A stretch of DNA of 10,194 nt from Ruminococcus sp. (GTDB lineage Bacteria > Bacillota > Clostridia > Oscillospirales > Acutalibacteraceae). The position numbers and the translations under genes are program-made. Positions 1 to 6,262 of the stretch are shown here, piece after piece. The DNA lies in contig JAFVVB010000063.1 of the NCBI GenBank assembly GCA_017502425.1, forward strand, positions 1-10,194, given 5' to 3'. The notes beneath the pieces were generated by a model. That model ran no database searches and had not been told where the DNA came from. It was given only the letters and a program-made list of their open reading frames with translations. Position 1 is the stretch's first letter; each line of letters starts with the position of its first letter.

Positions 1-122
1 TATCACCAAGAAGGTTTCCAATACGCACCTTATTATTAACCACATCTTCTAAATCTTCGTATTTTTTTACAGTATTATCGAAAGCCAGATCAAAAAAGCA
101 ATCCTGTTTCACGTCATATACT
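1..122. repeat. Near-identical coding repeat, copy 1 (in A1)
   Basis: Positions 1-122 match 3191-3312 with one visible mismatch (T at 107 against C at 3297), then the two sequences diverge sharply. The segment encodes the end of the core domain and the run-in to the dockerin. It may extend left beyond the window. Confidence 0.9.
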
Positions 123-436
123 GCTAATCCAGTTCCGAACGGAACACCCTGATCACCTACAAACACTCTGTTTCCAATTACAGCACTGTAAAGCCATTCT
201 TCCCAACAAATATTACCATACACCAGAACCCAGTCGATTTCGCTATTAGGATCATTTTCATCTACGTGGTGATAATAGGATTCATAATAATAATAGTAAT
301 CTTCATAAGACGTTCCTGCCACGTGCTGCTCGAAGAATCGGTCTTCGTATAAATAATTATCTTCAGCTAAAAACGCAGTAGTAGATAAAGCTAAAAGCAT
401 TATTGCTACCAGTAAAATGCTAACTATTTTTTTCAT
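1..436 (-). CDS. Secreted dockerin-type protein A1 (type A, 3' end cut by the window edge)
   Basis: Reading on the minus strand from ATG at 436, an open frame runs without a stop off the left edge and gives about 145 residues. The start follows a GGAGG box with a 7-nt spacer. The first ~24 residues (MKKIVSILLVAIMLLALSTT...) form a signal peptide, so the product is exported. The rest is the same core as in the genes at 1406-2032 and 3009-3644: a YEDRF motif, a Tyr-rich run, YYHHVDENDPNSEIDWVLVY, and a VYDVKQDCFFDL segment followed by YEDLEDVVNN. The last visible residues (GNLLGD) match the beginning of the first dockerin calcium loop in the paralogue, so the dockerin should lie just beyond the window. 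It is the most downstream visible member of the array, 36 bp after the type B gene. Function is unknown; scaffold attachment is inferred from the paralogues. Confidence 0.85.
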   Translation of the reverse strand, partial: MKKIVSILLVAIMLLALSTTAFLAEDNYLYEDRFFEQHVAGTSYEDYYYYYESYYHHVDENDPNSEIDWVLVYGNICWEEWLYSAVIGNRVFVGDQGVPFGTGLAVYDVKQDCFFDLAFDNTVKKYEDLEDVVNNKVRIGNLLGD

Positions 437-465
437 AGCTATTCCTCCGTTCAATTATTAGTTAT
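437..465. repeat. B-to-A intergenic segment, copy 1
   Basis: The 29 bp upstream of A1, including the GGAGG box and the sequence out to the TTAT before the B1 stop region, match 2033-2061 upstream of A2. In B1 the reading frame stops 11 bp earlier than in B2, which leaves this spacer longer (36 against 25 bp). Confidence 0.8.
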
Positions 466-472
466 CATTCTA

Positions 473-1366
473 TTATTCGATCCCTGCTAACTTCATCTGG
501 ATAGCGGTCGCGTCCATTACGGTACGCTCACCATCTTGGTCGTAATCTGAGAGATAAAAAGGACTTAAGCCGTAGGATTTATTATCACCTAGTGAGAACT
601 CATGAATTCCTGCTAGTGCCTGCTGAATAAAAGTTGCATCAAGTACTGTAAATTCTCCGTCCGCATCAGCATCACCCATAAATTCGCCGATATTCTCCCA
701 TACATACTCCTCAAAACCATCGAGTTCTAAGTTATCAGGGTGAGAAACACCTCTGAACTCATCTGCTTTCACATCGTATACACCTAGTCCTCTTACTGGA
801 AACACAGGGTAACTATTCTCACTAAAAATATACTTGCCACAAACTACACTTGAGCAAAAAATTTCTTCAAATGGTTGCATTAGAACTTGAATCATTAGCC
901 AATCCAGATTATTTTCGGCATCATAATGAAGTCCATACTCACTATAACTTACTAGATTATCCTTTCCCTCATCCGAGTATAACGGAATAACTACATCTTC
1001 AATAAACTTTTCTTTATATAGGGATTTATCTTCAACTTCAGGAGTTTCAGGCTGTGGTAAATATTCAGGTGATACAGTATACAAGTGTTTATACTCATCT
1101 GTACCTATCTTGGAAATAACATCTAGTACGTTTTGGTGGTCGTGTTTATCGAGAACTAAAACATACCATGATAGACTTTTTTGTCTTATCTCTATTACGC
1201 CATGCTCGGCAAATTTTTCGAGAGTCACCTTATATCCTGAATGTTTTACATAAAGGTTAATAAGATTGTCTTCAAAGTTGTAATTCTGCTCACTAGCAAA
1301 AGCTACAACACTAGTGCAACTTAATACTATTACAACTGTCAGTATAATTGCAAACAATTTTTTCAT
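473..1366 (-). CDS. Secreted dockerin protein B1 with inhibitor/propeptide-like N-terminal domain (type B)
   Basis: The 297-aa product starts with a signal peptide (residues 1-25, probable cleavage after AFA). Residues ~30-105 have the look of a protease propeptide / I9-type inhibitor fold: a strand with GVIEI, a strand YVLVLD, a helix with HQNVLDVISKI, and a degenerate end (TVSPEYLP) where relatives carry an AEPN-like motif. Residues ~115-228 are the core shared with type A (YKEKFIED, LDWLMIQ, GVYDVKADEF). Residues 231-296 are a type I dockerin-like pair: loop 1 has Asp232/234/236/243 with Gly237, loop 2 has Asp274/276/278/285 with Gly279, and it ends DATAIQMKLAGIE. The RBS AAGGAG lies 8 nt before ATG. 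No peptidase domain is present, so the N-terminal domain is not acting as a cis propeptide here. That assignment rests on pattern only; the dockerin call is firm. Function of the core is unknown. Confidence 0.87.
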   Translation of the reverse strand: MKKLFAIILTVVIVLSCTSVVAFASEQNYNFEDNLINLYVKHSGYKVTLEKFAEHGVIEIRQKSLSWYVLVLDKHDHQNVLDVISKIGTDEYKHLYTVSPEYLPQPETPEVEDKSLYKEKFIEDVVIPLYSDEGKDNLVSYSEYGLHYDAENNLDWLMIQVLMQPFEEIFCSSVVCGKYIFSENSYPVFPVRGLGVYDVKADEFRGVSHPDNLELDGFEEYVWENIGEFMGDADADGEFTVLDATFIQQALAGIHEFSLGDNKSYGLSPFYLSDYDQDGERTVMDATAIQMKLAGIE

Positions 1367-1405
1367 AAAATCAACTCCTTAGATTTATTTAAAAAGCAGA
1401 GTATT
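1367..1405. repeat. A-to-B intergenic spacer, copy 1
   Basis: This 39-bp spacer between A2 and B1 is identical, base for base, to 2970-3008. It contains the RBS (AAGGAG on the minus strand) of the downstream type B gene. The match continues, with a few substitutions, into the codons for the last ~15 residues of the type A gene, so it marks a duplication joint. Confidence 0.9.
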
Positions 1406-2032
1406 TTATGCTTCAATTCCTGCTAACTTCATCTGGATAGCGGTAGCGTCCATTACGGTTACCTTGTAGTCACAGTCAAAGTCGGCTATTTTGTATTCTA
1501 ACATATAACTATACTCATATTTATTTTCTACTAAACCCATCTGGAGAGTAGTAGCATCCAGTATTGTGAGTTGTTTGTCTGAGTCGGTATCACCGCGAAG
1601 CTTTCCGATACGCACCTCATTATTAACCACATCTTCTAAATCTTCGTAGTCGTCTAACATGCTATTACTTAATTCAACAAAGCAGTCCTGTTTCACGTCA
1701 TATACTGCGTATCCGCATGAAAAAGGCATTTCTTCGGAATCCAAAAATAGCAATCTATTGCCTATTGACGTACTATAAAGCCTTTCCATAAACATATTTA
1801 TGTTAGCACTGACTAATACCCAGTCGATTTCACTATTCTCATCGTTTTCATCTACATGGTGATAATATAGTTCACTATAATAGTAATATTCACTGAAATC
1901 TCTACTATCCACATATTCTTTCACAAATCGATCTTCATAAATATACTCTCCTGGATTAGGATTTATATTTTGAGCTGCATATGCTGGTATCAGCGACATC
2001 GCTACTAGAAAAATACTAACTATTTTTTTCAT
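1406..2032 (-). CDS. Secreted dockerin protein A2 (type A)
   Basis: I chose ATG at 2032 (208 aa) because GGAGG sits 7 nt upstream; an in-frame TTG at 2050 would place the start upstream of that box and add six residues before a perfect signal peptide. Residues 1-19 are the signal peptide (MKKIVSIFLVAMSLIPAYA). Residues ~30-140 are the core of unknown function, including YIYEDRF, YYHHVDENDENSEIDWVLV, GYAVYDVKQDCF and YEDLEDVVNN. Residues 147-207 are a dockerin-like pair with Asp148/150/152/159 in loop 1 and Asp184/186/188/195 in loop 2. The Gly usual after the third loop Asp is Lys in loop 1 and Tyr in loop 2, so calcium binding or cohesin recognition may differ. It lies 25 bp after the type B gene upstream and 39 bp before the next one, with no promoter between, so it is probably cotranscribed. 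Compared with A3 the signal peptide lacks five residues. Confidence 0.88.
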   Translation of the reverse strand: MKKIVSIFLVAMSLIPAYAAQNINPNPGEYIYEDRFVKEYVDSRDFSEYYYYSELYYHHVDENDENSEIDWVLVSANINMFMERLYSTSIGNRLLFLDSEEMPFSCGYAVYDVKQDCFVELSNSMLDDYEDLEDVVNNEVRIGKLRGDTDSDKQLTILDATTLQMGLVENKYEYSYMLEYKIADFDCDYKVTVMDATAIQMKLAGIEA

Positions 2033-2061
2033 AGCTATTCCTCCGTTCAATTATTAGTTAT
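2033..2061. repeat. B-to-A intergenic segment, copy 2
   Basis: This segment upstream of A2 matches 437-465 upstream of A1. Together with the 39-bp A-to-B spacers it shows that the duplicated unit is an A+B gene pair rather than a single gene. Confidence 0.8.
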
Positions 2062-2969
2062 TCTTCAATTCCTGCTAGCTTCATCTGGATAGCGGTCGCG
2101 TCGAGGAGAGTGGTCTCACCATCTTTATCATAATCAGAATATCTGCCATGGACACCTCTACGATCTGCATAAAAATCGTTCAGACTTTTTAAATTTGCTT
2201 TATCCATCTGAATTGCAGTAGCGTCTAAAATAGTGATTTTTCCGTCTATATCAGCATCGCCTATCATAATGATGTCATTAAGCGAGCTTAAAACATCCAT
2301 CAATCCTTCATAGTTTGATAGTTCATCATAATTATCAATTAAGTCAATAAAACTATCTTTTTCTACATCGTACACTGCGTATTTCATAGTAAAAGGTCTT
2401 ATTATATTGCAAGTCCAAAGTACGAAATCATCAAATTTCAAATACGCTTCACTGTTTATCGCTGATTCGTCAGCTGTTGCATAAATGAGGCACCAATCGC
2501 TCTTTCCGTTATCATCATAATGGTGAAAAACTTCTTTGTATTCATAAGGTGTATACTCTTTTATATATTCCTCTATAAACCTAGTTTCATATAAATGCTC
2601 TGGGTTAGGTTCTCTCAAAACACTAAAGTCAGGCTCTGCTACTATGATCCACTCTATCTTTTTCAGTTGGTTTATTGTATCTATAACATTTTGCTTATCA
2701 TTTCTATCGAGTATCAATAAATAGATATGAATAGGTGCTCCGTCATAGGTTTTCCTTTCTACTGAAATAACACCTAAATTATCAAAATCTTCTGGTGTGA
2801 GAATAGGGTCATTATAACTCTTAGTTTCACTAGTTGCTATAAGTACCGCATTATCTTTGAAATTATCGTCAACAGTATACTCTTTCTCCTCTGTTTGGGC
2901 TGATGCTGTGATAGCACCTAGCGTAATCAGCATTACTGCTACCAGTAATATGCTAACTATTCTTTTCAT
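2058..2969 (-). CDS. Secreted dockerin protein B2 with inhibitor/propeptide-like N-terminal domain (type B)
   Basis: The 303-aa product begins with a signal peptide (residues 1-24, cleavage likely after ASA). Residues ~38-116 resemble the N-terminal prodomain seen in fervidolysin-like and other subtilases and in I9 inhibitors: AVLIATSETKS strand, LTPEDFDNLGVISVER, IYLLILD strand, a KQNVIDTINQLKK helix and a terminal VAEPDF motif close to the family's AEPNY. Residues ~125-232 are the array's core domain (LYETRFIEEY, SDWCLIYA, YAVYDVEKDSFIDL, YEGLMDVL). Residues 237-302 are a well-conserved dockerin with Asp238/240/242/249 and Gly243, then Asp279/281/283/290 and Gly284; both halves contain DATAIQM. 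It follows A3 after 39 bp with an AAGGAG box. With no catalytic domain present, an inhibitor or targeting role is possible but only inferred. It is the clearest carrier of the inhibitor-like domain in the window. Confidence 0.88.
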   Translation of the reverse strand: MKRIVSILLVAVMLITLGAITASAQTEEKEYTVDDNFKDNAVLIATSETKSYNDPILTPEDFDNLGVISVERKTYDGAPIHIYLLILDRNDKQNVIDTINQLKKIEWIIVAEPDFSVLREPNPEHLYETRFIEEYIKEYTPYEYKEVFHHYDDNGKSDWCLIYATADESAINSEAYLKFDDFVLWTCNIIRPFTMKYAVYDVEKDSFIDLIDNYDELSNYEGLMDVLSSLNDIIMIGDADIDGKITILDATAIQMDKANLKSLNDFYADRRGVHGRYSDYDKDGETTLLDATAIQMKLAGIEE

Positions 2970-3008
2970 AAAATCAACTCCTTAGATTTATTTAAAAAGC
3001 AGAGTATT
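2970..3008. repeat. A-to-B intergenic spacer, copy 2
   Basis: This is the second copy of the 39-bp spacer, between A3 and B2, identical to 1367-1405. Perfect identity in noncoding sequence next to genes that have clearly diverged suggests recent duplication or ongoing gene conversion. Confidence 0.9.
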
Positions 3009-3644
3009 TTATGCTTCAATCCCTGCTAGCTTCATCTGGATAGCGGTCGCGTCCATTACGGTCACCTTACGGTCACGGTCAAAGTCGGCTATATTATTTT
3101 CTTCAGAATAAGGATCTCTATATTTACCCTCTACTAAACCTATCTGGAGAGTAGTAGCATCCAGTATAGTGAGGCGTTCGTCTAAATCGATATCACCAAG
3201 AAGGTTTCCAATACGCACCTTATTATTAACCACATCTTCTAAATCTTCGTATTTTTTTACAGTATTATCGAAAGCCAGATCAAAAAAGCAATCCTGCTTC
3301 ACGTCATATACTCCATAGCCAGTTATGAATGGAACATGCCGAGCACCAACATATACAATCCTGTTTCCTATTCGAGTGCAAAAAGTCATATCTTCAAAAA
3401 GATACCAAGTATATACCAATACCCAGTCGATTTCACTATTAGGATCATTTTCGTCTACATGGTGATAGTATAGTTCGTCATACATGTAGGGATCGCCGTA
3501 TGATGTATTTATCACATGCTGTTCTACAAAGCGTTCTTCATAAATATATTCTCCTGGATTCATATTCTCAATCGCATATGCTGGTATCAGCGACATCGCT
3601 AAAAGCACTATCGCTACTAGTAATATGCTAACTATTCTTTTCAT
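3009..3644 (-). CDS. Secreted dockerin protein A3 (type A), first gene of the array
   Basis: The 211-aa product starts at ATG 3644 with GGAG 7 nt upstream. Residues 1-24 are a signal peptide ending PAYA. Residues ~33-147 are the type A core (YIYEERF, YYHHVDENDPNSEIDWVLVY, GNRIVYVG, GVYDVKQDCFFDL, YEDLEDVVNN). Residues 150-210 are the dockerin-like pair: Asp151/153/155/162 and Asp187/189/191/198, with Glu and Arg in place of the usual loop glycines, separated by a longer, charged linker (~24 residues), and ending DATAIQMKLAGIE. Its promoter at 3745-3773 is the only one recognised for the array, so it probably heads a polycistronic message A3-B2-A2-B1-A1. A stretch of about 120 bp in its middle (3191-3312) is almost identical to the left end of the window. 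No similarity to a characterised enzyme is recognised. Confidence 0.88.
   Translation of the reverse strand: MKRIVSILLVAIVLLAMSLIPAYAIENMNPGEYIYEERFVEQHVINTSYGDPYMYDELYYHHVDENDPNSEIDWVLVYTWYLFEDMTFCTRIGNRIVYVGARHVPFITGYGVYDVKQDCFFDLAFDNTVKKYEDLEDVVNNKVRIGNLLGDIDLDERLTILDATTLQIGLVEGKYRDPYSEENNIADFDRDRKVTVMDATAIQMKLAGIEA
3191..3312. repeat. Near-identical coding repeat, copy 2 (in A3)
   Basis: This is the partner of positions 1-122, within A3. The abrupt loss of similarity past 3312, while the protein homology continues, looks like a gene-conversion tract or a recombination joint. Confidence 0.9.
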
Positions 3645-3694
3645 AATAAAACTCCAACTATTGTAATAATATTTTTCCGCACATCAAAGGGTTT

Positions 3695-3720
3695 AACAGT
3701 GATATTTTATATCCGCTGTT
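3695..3720 (-). other. Stem-loop in the array's 5' leader
   Basis: AACAG pairs with CTGTT and, inside it, GATAT pairs with ATATC around a 3-nt loop, with a small internal loop between the two helices. It lies within the predicted leader about 50 nt before the A3 start. There is no T-run, so it is not a terminator; mRNA stabilisation or regulation is possible. Confidence 0.4.
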
Positions 3721-3744
3721 GATTACACTGACCTTTATACTATT

Positions 3745-3773
3745 ATGGTACTTTAAGAGGTAATAATTGTCAA
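3745..3773 (-). promoter_or_regulatory. Sigma-A-type promoter of the dockerin array
   Basis: On the minus strand a perfect -35 TTGACA (3768-3773) is followed after exactly 17 bp by TACCAT (3745-3750), a 4/6 match to TATAAT. The start site would fall near 3738, leaving an untranslated leader of roughly 95 nt before A3. A small inverted repeat AATTG-T-CAATT (3765-3775) overlaps the -35 box and might bind a regulator. Confidence 0.7.
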
Positions 3774-3824
3774 TTGATAAAACTTACATTATTTTCCGAT
3801 TTCAGTTGTGTAAAATGCCATGTA

Positions 3825-3860
3825 GAAAAACAAAAACAGCGCACCGAGAAGGTACGCTGT
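3825..3860 (-). terminator. Rho-independent terminator, minus strand
   Basis: ACAGCG (3836-3841) pairs with CGCTGT (3855-3860), and after one C/A mismatch ACC pairs with GGT around the loop GAGAA. On the minus strand the stem is followed by TTTTTGTTTTTC. It sits 272 bp beyond the rnfB stop and about 50 bp before the dockerin-array promoter, so it most likely ends rnf transcription and insulates the array. Confidence 0.8.
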
Positions 3861-3884
3861 AATATATTATTTGATATTCGGCGA

Positions 3885-4138
3885 AATTCGGGGTCCCCGA
3901 AATCTATGATTTAGGGGAGAGGACGAACCTCGACACGAGTAGGCAAATAACACTTTATTTGCAACGAGTACAGAGAGTGAGGACGATATCACGCCTCGTA
4001 TGTTCTCGCATCTCTTCCGATTTTCTGCTGCTCCTCTACCGCTAGCTAAAATCAAAGAATAATCTCTCTTTGATTTTTATCGCGCGGTACTCGGTCGCAT
4101 TAAAAATCGAAAGGCTGCGCACCTCGGACGCTTAAAAT
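3885..4138. repeat. Dispersed hairpin-rich intergenic repeat, longest copy
   Basis: The left end (3885-3922) matches 10111-10148 at about 32 of 38 positions, and the right end (4092-4138) matches 9640-9685 with one substitution and one 1-nt gap. That the middle belongs to the same element is inferred. It is full of dyads: TTCGGGG-T-CCCCGAA; CCCC..AATC/GATT..GGGG (3895-3917); GCAAATAA/TTATTTGC (3943-3962); and an 11-bp perfect stem AAAATCAAAGA/TCTTTGATTTT (4048-4077). The right end overlaps the last 7 bases of rnfB. An open frame of 62 codons crosses it on the minus strand but has no RBS or protein-like composition. It is probably transcribed as part of the rnf 3' untranslated region. Confidence 0.7.
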
Positions 4139-4926
4139 GTAATACACTTGCATGGGCAGTTTTCTACACATGCGCCGCATCCTGTACATTTTTCAGGGTC
4201 GATAGATGCGCAGAAATCTTTGACAGTAATCGCACCTTCTTCGCATACTTTCGTACATTTCATACAGCCGATACACGCTGATTTGCACGCTTTCTTTGCG
4301 ACAGCACCCTTATCATGGTTGCTACATCTGACTACTGCCTGCTCATTTGAGGTAGTGATAGTGATGAGCTTTCTAGGGCATGCTTCAGCACACAATCCAC
4401 AACCACCGCATTTATCTAAATCAACTACTGCAACACCGTTGCATATAGTGATAGCATCGCTCAAACATGCGTTCATACAGTCGCCCATACCTAAACATCC
4501 GTATGAGCAAGCGGTAACGCCACCGCCGATTTTATGAGCAGCTAAACAGCTGTTAACACCCTGAAATACAGCTTTATTCTCAGTGTTATCGCAATTTCCC
4601 ATACAGTGCACCAGCGCGTGTTTCTTCACAGTTTCACCGCTGACACCTAAAAGCTCGCATATAGCATTAGTGCATTCTTCGCCACCCACAGGACACAGTC
4701 CTGCTTTAGCATCACCTTTAGCTACTGCTTTAGCGTAGCCTTCGCATCCGGAAAATCCGCATGCACCGCAGTTAGCACCCGGAAGTATTTCTAAAACCGC
4801 CTCGGCTTTTTCGTCCTTCGGTACTGCCATAACAACGGACGCAATAGCAAGCACCAAACCCAGTATAAGTCCGATTCCTGCAACTACCAAAACCGCAATA
4901 AGCACGGCAAATAATGTTTCATTCAT
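4132..4926 (-). CDS. rnfB: Rnf complex subunit RnfB, ferredoxin-accepting iron-sulfur protein
   Basis: RnfB is the entry point of the Rnf complex, taking electrons from reduced ferredoxin at the cytoplasmic face. The 264-aa protein has an N-terminal membrane anchor (residues ~5-34), then the ARC-type 4Fe-4S domain LPGANCGACGFSGC with Cys53, 56, 61 and 78. Ferredoxin-type clusters follow: CSYGC...GDCMNAC (140, 144, 150, 154), CGGCGLCAEACP (173, 176, 179, 183), CIGCMKCTKVC (218, 221, 224, 228) and CTGCGACVENCP (247, 250, 253, 257). Thirty-one cysteines in total indicate about five or more clusters, as in clostridial RnfBs. It ends with CPCKCITF. The start has AAGGAGG 7 nt upstream and follows rnfA after 12 bp; it is the last gene of the operon. 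The last codons overlap the dispersed repeat. Confidence 0.95.
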   Translation of the reverse strand: MNETLFAVLIAVLVVAGIGLILGLVLAIASVVMAVPKDEKAEAVLEILPGANCGACGFSGCEGYAKAVAKGDAKAGLCPVGGEECTNAICELLGVSGETVKKHALVHCMGNCDNTENKAVFQGVNSCLAAHKIGGGVTACSYGCLGMGDCMNACLSDAITICNGVAVVDLDKCGGCGLCAEACPRKLITITTSNEQAVVRCSNHDKGAVAKKACKSACIGCMKCTKVCEEGAITVKDFCASIDPEKCTGCGACVENCPCKCITF

Positions 4927-4938
4927 AGTATTGCCTCC

Positions 4939-5562
4939 TTATTGAAGTGGAATGAGCTTATCCACAAAGCCTGAGAAACCTAAGAAACTCAGCGCAACCA
5001 GTGAAGCCGCAACTAAAGTGATAGGTAAACCTTTAAGCGATTTAGGGATATCAGCTGTTTCAATTCTTGATCTTACACCAGCAAACATAACCATAGCTAC
5101 TAAGAAGCCGACACCTGCACCTAGTGAATTAACAAGTGCGTGGCCGTAGGTGTATGTATACGCTGTGGTGGTGTCAACTTTCTGGAGCACCAGCATAGTA
5201 ACACCTAAGATAGCACAGTTGGTAGTAATCAGCGGAAGGTAAACACCGAGTGACTGATAAAGTGACGGAATGTACTTTTTGAGTACAATCTCGACCAGCT
5301 GTACAAGACCTGCGATAATCAGAATGAAAACGATGGTCTGCAGATACGCAAGGTCGTTAGGAACGAGTAAGTACTGGTAAATAGGGAAGGTAACAGCAGT
5401 AGCAAGCACCATAACAAAGGTAACAGCAACGCTCATACCAACCGCTGTGTTTAGCTTTTTAGATACGCCTAAAAACGGACATATACCGAGGAACTTACAC
5501 AGCACGTAGTTTTCAGTGAGGATAGCCGCTAAAAAAACGGAAACAAGTGATTTAACTAACAT
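4939..5562 (-). CDS. rnfA: Rnf complex membrane subunit RnfA
   Basis: This 207-aa integral membrane protein is one of the two inverted-topology homologues (with RnfE) that form the ion- and electron-carrying core. About six transmembrane helices are visible. The family signature TENYVLCKFLGICPFLG gives Cys22 and Cys28, and LITTNCAILG gives Cys116. In related NqrD/NqrE pairs these cysteines hold an iron-sulfur centre at the subunit interface; I infer the same here. The start at 5562 lies inside the end of rnfE (11-bp overlap) with AAGGAGG upstream, which indicates translational coupling. Length is typical of the family. Confidence 0.96.
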   Translation of the reverse strand: MLVKSLVSVFLAAILTENYVLCKFLGICPFLGVSKKLNTAVGMSVAVTFVMVLATAVTFPIYQYLLVPNDLAYLQTIVFILIIAGLVQLVEIVLKKYIPSLYQSLGVYLPLITTNCAILGVTMLVLQKVDTTTAYTYTYGHALVNSLGAGVGFLVAMVMFAGVRSRIETADIPKSLKGLPITLVAASLVALSFLGFSGFVDKLIPLQ

Positions 5563-6262
5563 CTGGGGCTACCTCCTTATCAGAATTTTCGCAGTTTTCT
5601 TTCTCACATGCAAAGCTCTTGCAGGTTTTGCTCATCGGACATCCCTGACACGGTGAGTCTACGACCTTTTTGCCTGCTTTTGAGTTGAGCTTATTAGCGA
5701 TCGCAATGAGCATACCAAACACAAAGAAACCGCCAGGAGGCAGTATGAAAATCAGAATCTGTACCGGAATCAGCTGTACACCGAATACAGTACCTGAACC
5801 TAAAAGTTCTCGGATGATACCCATACACAGCAGTGCCGCAGTAAAGCCGACGCCCATTCCAAGTCCGTCTAAAATAGAAGGGAACACTGGGTTTTTGCTG
5901 GCATACATTTCAGCACGACCTAAAATAATACAGTTAACTACTATAAGAGGTAAGAAAATACCGAGAGAATCATTGATAGTAGGTGCAAACGCTTTGACTA
6001 TCATCTGAACGATAGTAACGAAACCTGCGATGATAGTGATGTACGCAGGAATACGCACCTTATCAGGAATGACTTTCCTAAGCATAGAAATAACAGCGTT
6101 TGAGCACATCAGCACCGCAGTAGCCGCAACACCCATACCGATAGCGTTAGAAGCTGAAGTAGTAACAGCTAGTGTTGGACATGTACCGAGCACCAGACAC
6201 AGCACAGGGTTTTCCTTTATGATACCTTTAGTGAATTCCTGCATATAAGATTTAGTAGCCAT
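5552..6262 (-). CDS. rnfE: Rnf complex membrane subunit RnfE with Cys-rich C-terminal tail
   Basis: RnfE pairs with RnfA in the membrane core. The 236-aa protein has the signature KENPVLCLVLGTCPTLAV (Cys22, Cys28) and LIVVNCIILGRAE (Cys111), plus about six helices; the PPGGFFVFGMLIAIANKL segment ends the conserved region near residue 193. The remaining ~43 residues are unusual: a hydrophilic tail with five cysteines spaced CxxC-x5-C-x4-C-x4-C (205, 208, 214, 219, 224), which could bind metal or an extra cluster. The order rnfG-rnfE-rnfA is that of clostridial operons. Start ATG 6262 shares one base with the rnfG stop (TAATG). The subunit assignment is secure; the role of the tail is unknown. 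Confidence 0.95.
   Translation of the reverse strand: MATKSYMQEFTKGIIKENPVLCLVLGTCPTLAVTTSASNAIGMGVAATAVLMCSNAVISMLRKVIPDKVRIPAYITIIAGFVTIVQMIVKAFAPTINDSLGIFLPLIVVNCIILGRAEMYASKNPVFPSILDGLGMGVGFTAALLCMGIIRELLGSGTVFGVQLIPVQILIFILPPGGFFVFGMLIAIANKLNSKAGKKVVDSPCQGCPMSKTCKSFACEKENCENSDKEVAPDVS

Noticed and set aside
2033..2050. Upstream TTG start for the A2 gene, adding six residues
   Set aside because: The RBS GGAGG lies inside that extension and is ideally spaced for ATG 2032, which begins a normal signal peptide as in the paralogues.
3867..4055. 62-codon open frame on the minus strand across the dispersed repeat
   Set aside because: It has no ribosome-binding site and low-complexity, arginine/serine-rich composition, and it coincides with strong inverted repeats; it looks like a by-product of the element.
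4048..4078. Primary rnf terminator at the 11-bp AT-rich stem
   Set aside because: The stem lacks GC pairs at its base and a separate T-tract on the minus strand; the hairpin at 3825-3860 is a far better terminator. It may still cause weak termination.
3885..4138. CRISPR array or tRNA/rRNA gene
   Set aside because: Dyads are present but no regularly spaced direct repeats, and no cloverleaf or conserved rRNA segments were seen here or elsewhere in the window.
4148..4537. 129-codon plus-strand frame opposite rnfB
   Set aside because: It is His/Ala/Pro-rich shadow coding opposite the cysteine-rich rnfB frame, with no RBS and no recognisable domain.
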